Positions 27,212-36,348 of a DNA stretch of 64,000 nucleotides are shown here, in pieces. Made by a program: the position numbers and the translations under genes. The DNA is from Bacteroidaceae bacterium (GTDB taxonomy: Bacteria > Bacteroidota > Bacteroidia > Bacteroidales > Bacteroidaceae). Location of the stretch: NCBI GenBank assembly GCA_024698925.1, contig JAILQO010000081.1, positions 1-64,000 of the forward strand, read 5' to 3'. Within the stretch, counting starts at the first letter, position 1, and each line of letters begins with the position of its first letter. The notes below the pieces were generated by a model that was not told the origin of the DNA, made no database searches, and saw only the letters and a list, made by a program, of their open reading frames with translations.

Positions 27212-27975
27212 TTAATAGAAGCTAATAATCCCTGAACGACAGCATTGGTGAAGCCCGCCCCCTCCATCGCATTGAGACCGCGAATCGTGAGACCGCCAGG
27301 GGTGGTGACCTTGTCGATTTCTGCCTCGGCGTGAGCTCCTTCTTTTTCCAACAGGCTGACTGCGCCACGGAGCGTTTGTGCCACGATGTCTTGTGCCTCT
27401 GTTGCACGGAATCCCAACTGTACGCCACCCTCAGTGGCTGCACGGACATAGCGCAGAGCATAGGCGATGCCGCAGGATGCCAGCGCTGTGGCCGCAGGCA
27501 GATGAGTCTCGTCGGTGATAAACGTTTGTCCCATCGTGTCGAAGAGGGCTTTCACGAAGGTGGTCGTCTCTGCTTCTGCACGCACCGGCACAAGGAAGGT
27601 CATTGATGCCAGATTGGCAATAGCGGTATTGGGAATGGCTGTAAGAATCTGAGGCCCTTCGCCCGCCCATTGGCAGAGTGAGTCGCCGCTGGTGGCGGCT
27701 GCCACGGAGACGATTGTTTTGTCTGCGAGGCTTATATTGGCTTTTAACTCGCTCAGAACGTCTGCCACAAGCCATGGCTTCACGGCCAGTATGATGAGAT
27801 TGGCATCCTTGGCAGCAACGCAGTTGTCGGTCGTTATGCTGGCACCTGCAGCCGCAAAACGTTTCAGCTTGCCTTCCGAACGATTGCTGACGGTCACTTC
27901 GTACTCGCCCATCTGTAAGAGGGCCTCGGCAATGGCACCGCCCATATTACCGGCACCTATGATTGCTATTTTCAT
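27208..27975 (-). CDS. proC: pyrroline-5-carboxylate reductase
   Basis: Last step of proline synthesis. The 255-aa protein has an N-terminal Rossmann motif IIGAGNMGGAIAEAL and the C-terminal dimerisation helix bundle with KVTTPGGLTIRGLNAMEG, the family signature. It overlaps the acyl-CoA synthetase gene upstream and proB downstream by 4 bp each, implying coupled translation. Confidence 0.95.
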   Translation of the reverse strand: MKIAIIGAGNMGGAIAEALLQMGEYEVTVSNRSEGKLKRFAAAGASITTDNCVAAKDANLIILAVKPWLVADVLSELKANISLADKTIVSVAAATSGDSLCQWAGEGPQILTAIPNTAIANLASMTFLVPVRAEAETTTFVKALFDTMGQTFITDETHLPAATALASCGIAYALRYVRAATEGGVQLGFRATEAQDIVAQTLRGAVSLLEKEGAHAEAEIDKVTTPGGLTIRGLNAMEGAGFTNAVVQGLLASIK

Positions 27976-29639
27976 TTTTTCTTGTCTTTATTTCGGATTT
28001 CCACTCTTCGAATCTTACCGCTGATGGTCTTGGGAAGCTCATCCACGAATTCGATGATGCGGGGGTATTTGTAGGGCGCTGTCTCGCGCTTCACATGTTG
28101 CTGCAATTCCTTGATGAGGGTATCACCAGCCTTGTCTTTCCACTCCTTGCCTAACACGATAGTGGCTTTCACAACCATGCCTCGGATATCATCGGGAACG
28201 CCTGTGATGGCACATTCCACGACGGCGGGGTGCGTCATCAGCGCGCTTTCTACCTCGAAGGGACCGATACGGTAGCCGCTGGACTTGATCACATCGTCAA
28301 TACGGCCTTCGAACCAGTAGTAGCCGTCCTCATCACGCCAAGCCATATCGCCAGTGTGATAGATGCCATCGTGCCATGCCTCGTGTGTCAGTTCTGGATC
28401 ACGGTAGTATTCTTTGAACAAGCCCAAAGGCTTTTTCTCTCCCACGCGAATGACAATCTCACCCTTTTCACCATCCTCGCAGAGTGAGCCGTCGGTGCGC
28501 TGCAGTTCCACCTGATATTGTCCGTTGGGCTTTCCCATGGAACCTGGCTTAGGCTCCATCCAGGGGAAGGTGCCGAGCGTCATGGTGGTCTCTGTCTGTC
28601 CGAAACCCTCCATCATGCGGATGCCGGTCTTTTCATAGAACTTCTCGAAGACAGCTGGATTGAGGGCTTCGCCTGCGGTCGTGCAGTATTCGAGTGAAGA
28701 GAGATCGTATTTCGATAAGTCTTCGCGGATCATGAAACGGTAGATGGTGGGAGGCGCACAGAAGCTGGTCACATGGTACTTCGCCATTTGGCGCAGCAGA
28801 CTGTCAGCATCGAACTTCTCGTGGTCGAAGACAAAGACGGTGGCGCCAGCGAACCATTGACCATAGAACTTACCCCATACAGCCTTGCCCCAACCTGTGT
28901 CGGCTACGGTCAGATGCAACGAGCCTTCGTGCAGGTTATGCCAGAAGACGCCCGTCGTGAGGTGTCCCATCGCATAGAGGAAGTCGTGAGCAACCATCTT
29001 GGGCTCGCCACTGGTGCCGCTGGTGAAGTACATGATCATTGTGTCTTCGTTGTCGTTCACGATGGCCGGACGAACAAACGCTGGTGCTTGAACGACCTCT
29101 GTCTGGTAGTCGCGGAAGCCCTCGGGAATAGCCTTCCCGTGGTCTGTGATGGTGATATACTCCTTCACTGTGGGACTCTCGTCTTTGGCAGCCTGTATCT
29201 GGCTGACTACATAGGCGTCGTCCACGCAAATGATCGCCTTGACACTTGCACGCGTGTTTCTATACACGATGTCGTGTTTGGTCAGCATGTGTGTGGCTGG
29301 AATGACAACAGCACCTATCTTGCACAGGGCCAGCATCACAATCCACCACTCATACCTGCGCTTGAGAATCAGCATGACGGGGTCTCCCTTGCCGATGCCC
29401 AGCGTCTGCAAGTAGGATGCTGCCTGGTCACTCTGCTCTTTCAACTGTTTGAAGGTGGCGCGGATCTCCTCGCCCTGGTCGTTGGTCCACAGGAGTGCTA
29501 GCTTGTCTGGTGCCTCCTCGGCCCAAATGTCCATCACATCATAGGCAAAATTGAAATGCTCCGGGATGATGAACTCCAGGTGCTCATTATAATCTTCAGA
29601 GGACGTAAATGTCGTCTGCTTCAAAAATCTTTCTACCAT
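27972..29639 (-). CDS. AMP-forming acyl-CoA synthetase
   Basis: An ANL-superfamily enzyme of 555 aa that activates a carboxylic acid as acyl-AMP and then acyl-CoA. Core motifs are YFTSGTSGEPKMVAHD (A3), EGFGQTETTMTLG (A5), YHTGDMAWRDEDGYYW (A7) and the C-terminal PKTISGKIRR with the catalytic Lys (A10). It resembles medium-chain/acetyl-type synthetases. It overlaps proC by 4 bp and follows the XRE-cupin regulator gene by 28 nt, an arrangement I recall from other Bacteroidales. Substrate not assignable from sequence. Confidence 0.88.
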   Translation of the reverse strand: MVERFLKQTTFTSSEDYNEHLEFIIPEHFNFAYDVMDIWAEEAPDKLALLWTNDQGEEIRATFKQLKEQSDQAASYLQTLGIGKGDPVMLILKRRYEWWIVMLALCKIGAVVIPATHMLTKHDIVYRNTRASVKAIICVDDAYVVSQIQAAKDESPTVKEYITITDHGKAIPEGFRDYQTEVVQAPAFVRPAIVNDNEDTMIMYFTSGTSGEPKMVAHDFLYAMGHLTTGVFWHNLHEGSLHLTVADTGWGKAVWGKFYGQWFAGATVFVFDHEKFDADSLLRQMAKYHVTSFCAPPTIYRFMIREDLSKYDLSSLEYCTTAGEALNPAVFEKFYEKTGIRMMEGFGQTETTMTLGTFPWMEPKPGSMGKPNGQYQVELQRTDGSLCEDGEKGEIVIRVGEKKPLGLFKEYYRDPELTHEAWHDGIYHTGDMAWRDEDGYYWFEGRIDDVIKSSGYRIGPFEVESALMTHPAVVECAITGVPDDIRGMVVKATIVLGKEWKDKAGDTLIKELQQHVKRETAPYKYPRIIEFVDELPKTISGKIRRVEIRNKDKKK

Positions 29640-29667
29640 AAACGTTTATAAAATGTCTGTGTTGTTC

Positions 29668-30225
29668 TTATTCGACTGTGAATGCCAGAAAACGCACCGG
29701 ACGGTCGCCGATGGCGCGCATGCCGTGGGGTTGAGTGCTGTCGAAATAGATGCTGTCGCCCTCTTCGAGCACGATGGTCTTGCCACCAAGGAACAGCTCC
29801 ATCGCACCTTCAAGAATCATGTTGAATTCCTGACCCGGGTGGGAATTTTTATAGATGGTGTGGGCATCGGGCTTAGGCTCGACAGTAACGATGAATACCT
29901 CTGCCTTGTTGCCGGCAAAGCCACCGGTCAGACTTTGGTACTTATAAGCTTTGGTGCGCTCGATGCTCATGCCCTGTCCTTTGCGGACGACTAAATAACC
30001 ATGCATGTGTGGTTCCTCGTCGAAGATGAGGGCTTCTGTTGTAACGCCATAGTGGTTGGCGATGGTCATCAGCTTGGAGATGGTGATATCGGCTTCTCCA
30101 CGTTCTACCCGCTCATAGGTCTCCAAAGGGAGTCCGCAGAGGTCTGCAACCTCTTGTGCTGGAATATCCAGAGCGTCGCGCAGCCCGCGCAGACGTTCGC
30201 CGATTTGATGAAGTTGTTCGTTCAT
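29668..30225 (-). CDS. XRE-family regulator with cupin domain
   Basis: A 185-aa regulator: helix-turn-helix at about residues 10-62 (LRDALDIPAQEVADLCGLPLETYERVERG-type sequence) and a C-terminal cupin at about 110-180 (HPGQEFNMILEGAMELFLGG, DSIYFDSTQPHGMRAI). The pair HTH_3 plus Cupin_2 is typical of small-molecule-responsive repressors. Placed between argD and the acyl-CoA synthetase, it probably controls one of its neighbours. Confidence 0.88.
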   Translation of the reverse strand: MNEQLHQIGERLRGLRDALDIPAQEVADLCGLPLETYERVERGEADITISKLMTIANHYGVTTEALIFDEEPHMHGYLVVRKGQGMSIERTKAYKYQSLTGGFAGNKAEVFIVTVEPKPDAHTIYKNSHPGQEFNMILEGAMELFLGGKTIVLEEGDSIYFDSTQPHGMRAIGDRPVRFLAFTVE

Positions 30226-30256
30226 ATTGGTTTGTTGTTGATGGGGCTTAAAAGCC

Positions 30257-31384
30257 TTATAGGACTTTCTTCAATTTTTCTAAGAACTCATTGGCGTCAG
30301 CCATGCTCAGGCAGAGGGGCGGCAGTAGACGCAGTACGTGGGTACCAGCACAGCCGGTGAAAACATGTTCGTCGAAGAGCAGCTGCTGGCGAATCTCTTT
30401 GTATGGCTCGTTGAGCTCGATGCCAATCATGAGGCCGCGCCCGCGGACTTCGTTTATCTTCTCGTGATTCAGTTTCTTGATTGCTGTAATCAGATATTCT
30501 CCTACGTTGTGTGCATTCTCGATGAGGCCTTCGCCTTCGATGACGTCCAGCACAGCCAAGGCAGCGGCGCAGGCGAGGTGATTGCCGCCGAAGGTCGTGC
30601 CCAACTGGCTATAGACAGCCTCAAACTTGGGTGAGATTAAGACGGCGCCCATGGGGAAACCGTTGGCGATGCCCTTGGCTACCGTGATGATATCTGGCTG
30701 TATGCCTAACCACTGATGGGCAAAAAACTTACCGCTACGGCCGTAACCACACTGGATTTCATCGCAGACGAGTACGGTGCCGGTCTCATCGCAAGCTTGA
30801 CGAAGGCCCTGCATGAATTCGGCTGTCGCCAGTTGGATGCCACCTACTCCTTGAATACATTCGATGATACAGGCTGCCACATCGCCTTTGGCCAGTTCTT
30901 GCTTCCATGCTTCCAAATCATTGAGAGGCAGGAAGGTGGTATGGCCATTGGCATTGATTGGAGCAATGATCTTGGGATTGTTCGTCACCTCAACGGCCAG
31001 GCTGGTACGTCCGTGGAAAGCCTTCACGGCAGAGAGGACACGTTTGCGGCCTGTATGGAACGAAGCCAGTTTGAGGGCATTCTCATTGGCCTCCGCACCG
31101 CTATTGATGAGGAAGAGGCGATAGTCCTCGTAGCCGCAAGCCTTACCCAGACGCTCTGCCAGTTGCTGCTGCAGCTTGTTGACTACGGAATTGCTGTAGA
31201 ATCCTAATTGTCCGACTTGCTGGCTGATGGCCTCCACGTAATGCGGATGGGCATGGCCAATGCTGATGACGGCGTGACCCCCATAGAGGTCGAGATATTC
31301 CGTCCCTTTGTCATCCCAAACACGACAACCCTTGCCGCGTACAATGTTGATGGGGAATAGTGGATAGACGTCGAATAATGTCAT
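30257..31384 (-). CDS. argD: acetylornithine/succinylornithine aminotransferase
   Basis: A class III PLP aminotransferase of arginine synthesis. The start at 31384 (MTLFDVYPLFPINIVRG, 375 aa) was chosen because the longer frame runs through the promoter. Motifs: GAEANENALKLASFHTGR, VCDEIQCGYGRSGKF and the PLP lysine in TVAKGIANGFPMGA. In N-acylornithine pathways the acyl group fits the downstream argF' enzyme. It appears to head the argD-XRE-acs-proC-proB-proA transcript. Confidence 0.93.
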   Translation of the reverse strand: MTLFDVYPLFPINIVRGKGCRVWDDKGTEYLDLYGGHAVISIGHAHPHYVEAISQQVGQLGFYSNSVVNKLQQQLAERLGKACGYEDYRLFLINSGAEANENALKLASFHTGRKRVLSAVKAFHGRTSLAVEVTNNPKIIAPINANGHTTFLPLNDLEAWKQELAKGDVAACIIECIQGVGGIQLATAEFMQGLRQACDETGTVLVCDEIQCGYGRSGKFFAHQWLGIQPDIITVAKGIANGFPMGAVLISPKFEAVYSQLGTTFGGNHLACAAALAVLDVIEGEGLIENAHNVGEYLITAIKKLNHEKINEVRGRGLMIGIELNEPYKEIRQQLLFDEHVFTGCAGTHVLRLLPPLCLSMADANEFLEKLKKVL

Positions 31385-31424
31385 TATATCTTGTGCTTTT
31401 TTGATGTGTACACGATAATCGGCG

Positions 31425-31432
31425 CAAAGGTA
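31425..31432 (-). promoter_or_regulatory. -7 box for argD
   Basis: Minus-strand TACCTTTG, 40 nt upstream of the chosen ATG. About 25 bp further upstream is a 14-bp palindrome, CACATTTTAATGTG (31455-31468), positioned as a possible operator. Confidence 0.55.
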
Positions 31433-31564
31433 CGGCAAAAATCTGATAAATCGTCACATTTTAATGTGCAAAACGCATCGTATAATAGAAATTTGTCGTT
31501 ATTTGTAGGCAAAACGACACAATTTGTTGTGTCTGAAGGCCAATGAGTGAGAAAAAACGAAATA

Positions 31565-31605
31565 TAAGAAAAGCGCTCTGGCCTCACTTGGTCAAAGCGC
31601 TTTTT
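31565..31605 (-). terminator. terminator of the SGNH-hydrolase transcript
   Basis: AAAAGCGCT (31569-31577) pairs with AGCGCTTTT (31596-31604), with an inner GGCC/GGTC extension; both flanks are AT-rich. It lies 21 nt after the SGNH stop. Confidence 0.75.
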
Positions 31606-31625
31606 GTAATAATGAGCAGCGGTGA

Positions 31626-32354
31626 TTACTTGACACCCACCTTTTTGATAGCAGCCTTTACCAGAGGCTCCATGATTTCATAGCCTGCTACGTTGGGGTG
31701 GCAACCCTCATCGGTACCGTCGTTCTTCTTGTCGGAGAGACCGGGGCGCATGCGGCCTGTCGGATTCCCGTTGGCATCGACCTCGACCAATGCTTCATAA
31801 TAATCTACATATTCGAATTTGTTCTTGCGTGCATACTCCTTGATGCGGGCATTGAGGCTCTTAATCTTCTCAATGGCATCGGTGACTTCTGGGCGCCAGA
31901 CGTATTTCTCGCAGGGAGTGATGGAGGTGAGAATCACCTTGATCTTGTTTTGCTTGGCCATCTGGGCCATCGTGCAAATATTCTGGAACGTACGATCCTC
32001 TACATAGGGATGGTTGTTCAGGGCGATATCGTTGGTGCCGCCGTTGATGACGACAGCCTTCGGCTTCAGGTTGATTACATCTTCATAGAAGCGCAGTACC
32101 ATCTGATAGGTGGTCTGACCACCGATACCGCGACCGATATAACCGTTCTCCTTGAAGAACTCTCCGTGGCGGCTATACCAATTGTCTGTGATGCTGTTAC
32201 CCATGAAGACCACTTTGCGCTGCTCTTGTGATAATTGCTTCACTTCGATGTTAGCCTTCTCATAGCGCTTGAAATTGGCCCAGTCCTGAGCGGGCTGTGC
32301 GTTGGCACTCATCAGAGCGCTAACGGCAAATAGACATACAATAAACTTTTTCAT
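31626..32354 (-). CDS. secreted SGNH/GDSL-family hydrolase
   Basis: A 242-aa secreted esterase-type hydrolase with signal peptide (ending SANAQ). Block I is VVFMGNSITDNW (nucleophile Ser54), block II has RGIGGQTTYQ, block III GGTNDIA and block V DEGCHPNVAGY with the Asp-His pair. Such enzymes often remove acetyl groups from glycans. It is downstream of the GH20 gene in the same direction (37-nt gap), suggesting joint glycan processing. Confidence 0.85.
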   Translation of the reverse strand: MKKFIVCLFAVSALMSANAQPAQDWANFKRYEKANIEVKQLSQEQRKVVFMGNSITDNWYSRHGEFFKENGYIGRGIGGQTTYQMVLRFYEDVINLKPKAVVINGGTNDIALNNHPYVEDRTFQNICTMAQMAKQNKIKVILTSITPCEKYVWRPEVTDAIEKIKSLNARIKEYARKNKFEYVDYYEALVEVDANGNPTGRMRPGLSDKKNDGTDEGCHPNVAGYEIMEPLVKAAIKKVGVK

Positions 32355-32391
32355 GTTTTATTGGGTTTTATAAAAGATGATTTCTTATGAT

Positions 32392-34086
32392 TTACTCCAC
32401 TTGATGGCAATAAACGTATCCCAACTTATCGTAGAACTTCTGCAGCTGAGGCAGACGAGCCTTGAAGTTCTCAAAATTCTTCTGCTGGGGGCTGCACCAC
32501 TGGACTTCACTCATAGAAGCTAAGCGGGGCAGTAGCTGATAGAAGGCATGCTCGGGGAAAGCGATATGCTCTGTCCACAAATTGGCCTGAACGCCTAGTA
32601 TGTAGTCTTGCTGTTCCTCAGTCAGTTCCTCTGGAACAACGGGCTCGAAAGAGTAGATCTTGCTGCAGGAAACCTGATAGCTGTCAGTTGTTTGGGGCTG
32701 TTTGCTGTAATCCTTCAATTGAGGATGGTCGATGTATGCAAATACGTTAGGAGTCATGATGACACGATGATTCTGCTTGGCAGCTGCAATACCGCCCTTG
32801 GTACCGCGCCAGGACATCACAATCGCGTTCTCTGTGAGTCCGCCGGCCAGAATCTCGTCCCAACCGATGAGGCTGCGCCCGCGAGAGGCCAGGAACTGCT
32901 CTATCTCATGGTTGATGTAAGTCTGCAGCTTATTTTCTGCGCTGCGGCCATCCTGGCTTCCTCTTCCACCGTCGCCGTCAACCTTTACATTCTCGCTTGC
33001 CAACCCCAATTCCTTGATCTTCGCCTGACACTTGGCGCACTTTTGCCAACGTTCCTTCGGACACTCGTCACCACCAATGTGGATATATGGAGAGGGGAAC
33101 ACGTCACAAAGCTCGCCAAAGACGGTCTTCAGGAAGTTGAGCGTCTCGGGATTGCCGCCACAGAGCACTTCGCGCATCACGCCCCAGTGGGGAGCCACGG
33201 AATAAGGACCGCCCGTACAGCCGAGATTCGGGAAGACGTGGAGGGCACTTTGCATGTGTCCGGGCATGTCAATCTCCGGAACCACATTGATGTATCGTTC
33301 TGCAGCGTAGCGTACGACGTCGCGGCATTCATCCTGTGTGTAGTAGCCACCATAGGGAATGTTGTCGTAGATGCGCATGTTGCCGGGACCGATGACGGTT
33401 TTCTCGCGGATGCTTCCTTTTGCAGCGAGGTCGGGTAGGGCTTTCACTTCAAATCGCCAGCCTTGATCCTCGGTCAGATGCCAATGGAACTGGTTGCAGC
33501 CGTGCAAAGCCATCGCATCCAGGAATTGCTTGATGAATTCAATGGAGAAGAAATGGCGACCACAGTCCAACAGCACGCCACGATAGGCGAAGCGAGGCTG
33601 GTCGCTGATCTTGACGTACGGGAAACTAACGGTTGACAGCTCGCCTGTGGGAAGGCTCTTGCGAAGTGTTTGCGCTGCACGGAACAGTCCTACAGGTTGT
33701 TGAGCACTGAGGGTGATGCCGCCTCTGGTCACAGTGAGCTGGTAGGCTTCCTGCTCCTGCTCGGTCGGCTGTACCGTCTTCCCTTTTTTGCCTTTGGATG
33801 CCGGCTTATTCAGGGTCAGTCGGATACTCGCTTTCTTATCTTTTGGAGCGAGACGGAGATGGATGCCCGTTGTACCCTCAACCCATTGCTGTAGGAAGAG
33901 TGCGATTCGTGAACAATCTGCATTCTGGTTGTCGTAGGCGATACTCATGCCTTCGCGCAAAGTGAACACATGCGTCGTATCTGTCTTAACCTGCTTGGGC
34001 AGCGGGATGATTTGATAATCTGCCTTCTGTGCAAATGCAGAGAAGGAGAAGGCCAATATGGCGAGGAGAATACCAAGTCTTTTCAT
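32392..34086 (-). CDS. beta-N-acetylhexosaminidase, GH20
   Basis: A secreted exo-hydrolase of 564 aa that removes terminal GlcNAc or GalNAc from glycans or chitin fragments. It has a signal peptide, the GH20b N-terminal domain (about 25-160) and the TIM barrel with HWHLTEDQGWRFEVK, the EIDMPGHMQSAL segment and the catalytic pair Asp340-Glu341 in YIHIGGDECPKERW. It is complete. It lies between the endonuclease-fold gene and the SGNH hydrolase, all on one strand, in the middle of the arg cluster. Confidence 0.92.
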   Translation of the reverse strand: MKRLGILLAILAFSFSAFAQKADYQIIPLPKQVKTDTTHVFTLREGMSIAYDNQNADCSRIALFLQQWVEGTTGIHLRLAPKDKKASIRLTLNKPASKGKKGKTVQPTEQEQEAYQLTVTRGGITLSAQQPVGLFRAAQTLRKSLPTGELSTVSFPYVKISDQPRFAYRGVLLDCGRHFFSIEFIKQFLDAMALHGCNQFHWHLTEDQGWRFEVKALPDLAAKGSIREKTVIGPGNMRIYDNIPYGGYYTQDECRDVVRYAAERYINVVPEIDMPGHMQSALHVFPNLGCTGGPYSVAPHWGVMREVLCGGNPETLNFLKTVFGELCDVFPSPYIHIGGDECPKERWQKCAKCQAKIKELGLASENVKVDGDGGRGSQDGRSAENKLQTYINHEIEQFLASRGRSLIGWDEILAGGLTENAIVMSWRGTKGGIAAAKQNHRVIMTPNVFAYIDHPQLKDYSKQPQTTDSYQVSCSKIYSFEPVVPEELTEEQQDYILGVQANLWTEHIAFPEHAFYQLLPRLASMSEVQWCSPQQKNFENFKARLPQLQKFYDKLGYVYCHQVE

Positions 34087-34112
34087 AGGCTTTTAAGTCT
34101 GTGTGGGGGCTT

Positions 34113-34985
34113 TCAGAATCTGATGCGTGCAAAGATGGGATAGTGGTCAGAGAGCGTGCGGCGGGACATCTTGCCGTTCATGTCTTTTTTCCAGTAACCA
34201 TCGGTGAGTACGGCAAAGGCATCTACTGTCGCTGTTGGTGTTACAAGGATGTGGTCGATGCGTTCATTGGTCCAGAAATGATAGTCAAAACCATTGTAGG
34301 TGCCATTCTCAGCGAAGCGCTCTTTGGCATTGGCATAGCTGTCCTTCAGGACGCCTGACTGCGTGAACAAAGAATATAGTTCATTGGTCTGCGGAACATT
34401 AAAGTCGCCAGTCAATACGGCCAACTTCTTGCCGCCGTTTGTCATCTCCGTGATACGATTCATGACCAGCTTGGCTGATTCGCTACGGGCTTTGACACCA
34501 ACGTGGTCCATGTGCAGGTTCAGGAAGATGAATTCCTTCTTGGTCTGTCGGTCGCGGAACTTACCCCATGTGCAGATACGGATACAAGCGGCATCCCATC
34601 CCAAGGCAGGACGATCGGGTGTCTCGTTCAGCCAGAAATTGCCCTGCTCCAGGAGCTCTACGCGTTCTGGCTTGTAGAAGATGGCGGAGTATTCACCCTC
34701 TTCCTTACCATCGTCGCGTGCCACGCCAATCCATTCGTAGTCGGGCAGCAATGTCTTGAGGTCAACGACCTGCTGGTGTAAGCACTCTTGAGTGCCGAAG
34801 AGATCCGGACGTTCCCACTGGATCTGATGGGCAATGGCTTTGCTGCGCACCTGCCATACGTTGCCATTGATGCTGTCGTTTTTGTTCTTGTTGCGGATGT
34901 TATAACTGCCCACGGTCAATTCTTGGGCTGAGGTGCCGATAAAGAACAGGCACCCAAAAAGGAAAAGAATCGCTTTTTTCGTCAT
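34113..34985 (-). CDS. secreted endonuclease/exonuclease/phosphatase-fold protein
   Basis: Start at 34985 (MTKKAILFLFGCLFFIGTSAQ signal peptide); the longer frame runs through the promoter. The 290-aa EEP-fold protein shows VGSYNIRNKN, GTQECLHQQV, LNLHMDHVGVKARSESA, TGDFNVPQTNELY and a C-terminal LSDHYPIFARIRF, giving the Asp/His active site. EEP members hydrolyse nucleic acids, sphingomyelin or inositol phosphates; the secreted Bacteroidota type has no settled substrate. It probably heads a three-gene transcript with GH20 and SGNH. Confidence 0.85.
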   Translation of the reverse strand: MTKKAILFLFGCLFFIGTSAQELTVGSYNIRNKNKNDSINGNVWQVRSKAIAHQIQWERPDLFGTQECLHQQVVDLKTLLPDYEWIGVARDDGKEEGEYSAIFYKPERVELLEQGNFWLNETPDRPALGWDAACIRICTWGKFRDRQTKKEFIFLNLHMDHVGVKARSESAKLVMNRITEMTNGGKKLAVLTGDFNVPQTNELYSLFTQSGVLKDSYANAKERFAENGTYNGFDYHFWTNERIDHILVTPTATVDAFAVLTDGYWKKDMNGKMSRRTLSDHYPIFARIRF

Positions 34986-35037
34986 TTTAATTGTTTTATG
35001 TGTTAGTTCTTGGGTACGGGATTGTAGTTTTGCGTTG

Positions 35038-35045
35038 CAAAGGTA
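35038..35045 (-). promoter_or_regulatory. -7 box for the endonuclease-GH20-SGNH genes
   Basis: Minus-strand TACCTTTG, 52 nt upstream of the 34985 start codon. Confidence 0.5.
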
Positions 35046-35154
35046 CACATTATTATTACGTATTTGTGTAGTGGATAAAGACAGAAGTGTACGAATTCGC
35101 GCAAAAGCACGAAAACATACACTTCGTGTAGCTCTTGATGAAGATGTGTGTGGC

Positions 35155-36129
35155 TTAGAATGCGCTTGGCTTCAAATTAAGTCCTGCGTGCTCATCGATG
35201 CCGAACATCAGATTCATGTTCTGTACGGCTTGGCCGCTGGCGCCTTTGAGCAGGTTGTCAATCACGGAAGTGATGAGCAACTTGTCATCAAACTTGGACA
35301 CGTGAACGAGTGCTTTGTTCGTGTTGACGACTTGCTTGAGGTCCAGATCGCGATCCACATAGTGTGTGAAAGCAGCACTTTCATAGAACTGCTTGTACAT
35401 TTTCACGATGTCTTCCTCGCCGAGTGATGGGTCAATGCGCACGACTTCCGTACAGAAGATACCTCGTGCGAAATCTCCGCGATAGGGGATGAAATCGACA
35501 GAAACATCAAAGCCTGGTTGCAGCTGTGACAGCGACTGCCGAATCTCGGGGACATGCTGGTGGCGGAAAGCCTTGTAAATGCTCATGTTGCCGGAACGCC
35601 AAGAGAAATGGGTAGTAGCTCCGGGCTTCACGCCAGCGCCGGTAGATCCTGTGATGGCGTTGACGCTGATGTCGTTGTGCAGGAGCCAGTTGGCAGCCAA
35701 GGGTAGCAGGCCCAGCTGAATGGCCGTCGCGAAGCATCCCGGGTTGGCCAGATGACGTGCCGTGTGAATCTCCTCGCGGTTGAGCTCGGGCAGACCATAG
35801 ACAAAGTCATGTACGCCGTCTTGTAACCGGAAATCCTGTGCCAGGTCGATGATGCGGACGTTCTGTGGAACGGGATGTTCCGCCAGAAACTCAGCACTCT
35901 TGCCATGTCCCATGCAGAGGAATAGCACGTCGATGCTCTTCAGTGCCATTCGGTTCGTAAATTTCATGTCTGTCTCGCCCAGCAGTCCCTCATGGACGTC
36001 TGTCAGCAGTGCTTTGGCATTGCTTGTGCTATGGACAAAAGCAATCTCCGCCTCAGGGTGATGCAGCAACAGGCGGATCAACTCACCTGCCGTATAACCT
36101 GCGCCGCCGATAATACCTACTCTTATCAT
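35155..36129 (-). CDS. argC: N-acetyl(succinyl)-gamma-glutamyl-phosphate reductase
   Basis: Third step of arginine synthesis. A 324-aa dehydrogenase with Rossmann motif VGIIGGAGYTAGELIRLL, catalytic Cys in HLANPGCFATAIQLGLLPL, and SGSTGAGVKPGATTHF-type substrate loop. It follows the small PspC gene by 15 nt and probably shares the argR-argG transcript. Confidence 0.95.
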   Translation of the reverse strand: MIRVGIIGGAGYTAGELIRLLLHHPEAEIAFVHSTSNAKALLTDVHEGLLGETDMKFTNRMALKSIDVLFLCMGHGKSAEFLAEHPVPQNVRIIDLAQDFRLQDGVHDFVYGLPELNREEIHTARHLANPGCFATAIQLGLLPLAANWLLHNDISVNAITGSTGAGVKPGATTHFSWRSGNMSIYKAFRHQHVPEIRQSLSQLQPGFDVSVDFIPYRGDFARGIFCTEVVRIDPSLGEEDIVKMYKQFYESAAFTHYVDRDLDLKQVVNTNKALVHVSKFDDKLLITSVIDNLLKGASGQAVQNMNLMFGIDEHAGLNLKPSAF

Positions 36130-36144
36130 ATAATTAAATAGGTG

Positions 36145-36348
36145 TTATTTGTAGAGGTACGTATCAGCCTTGGGCATAATCAGCCACAGGACCAGATAGA
36201 GGATTGCACCGCTGAACACGGTGAAGAATGTCAGCAGAACCCATACCAGGCGCAGGGGATCAGCGCTCCATCCAAAGTAGTCGGCAATGCCGCCGCAGAC
36301 ACCAGCAATCCATTTGTTGCTTGTCGAACGCAAAAGTCTCTTTTCCAT
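36145..36348 (-). CDS. PspC-domain small membrane protein
   Basis: A 67-aa protein with the PspC signature (LLRSTSNKWIAGVCGGIADYFGW) followed by a hydrophobic helix (LVWVLLTFFTVFSGAILYLVLW). PspC proteins act in envelope stress responses; the role of this stand-alone copy is not known. Its ATG overlaps the argG stop codon (TAATG), so it is translationally coupled to argG. Confidence 0.85.
   Translation of the reverse strand: MEKRLLRSTSNKWIAGVCGGIADYFGWSADPLRLVWVLLTFFTVFSGAILYLVLWLIMPKADTYLYK

Noticed and set aside
31455-31468. Palindrome CACATTTTAATGTG as an ArgR site
   Set aside because: It does not fit the TGAAT-ATTCA pattern; kept only as a possible operator of unknown factor.
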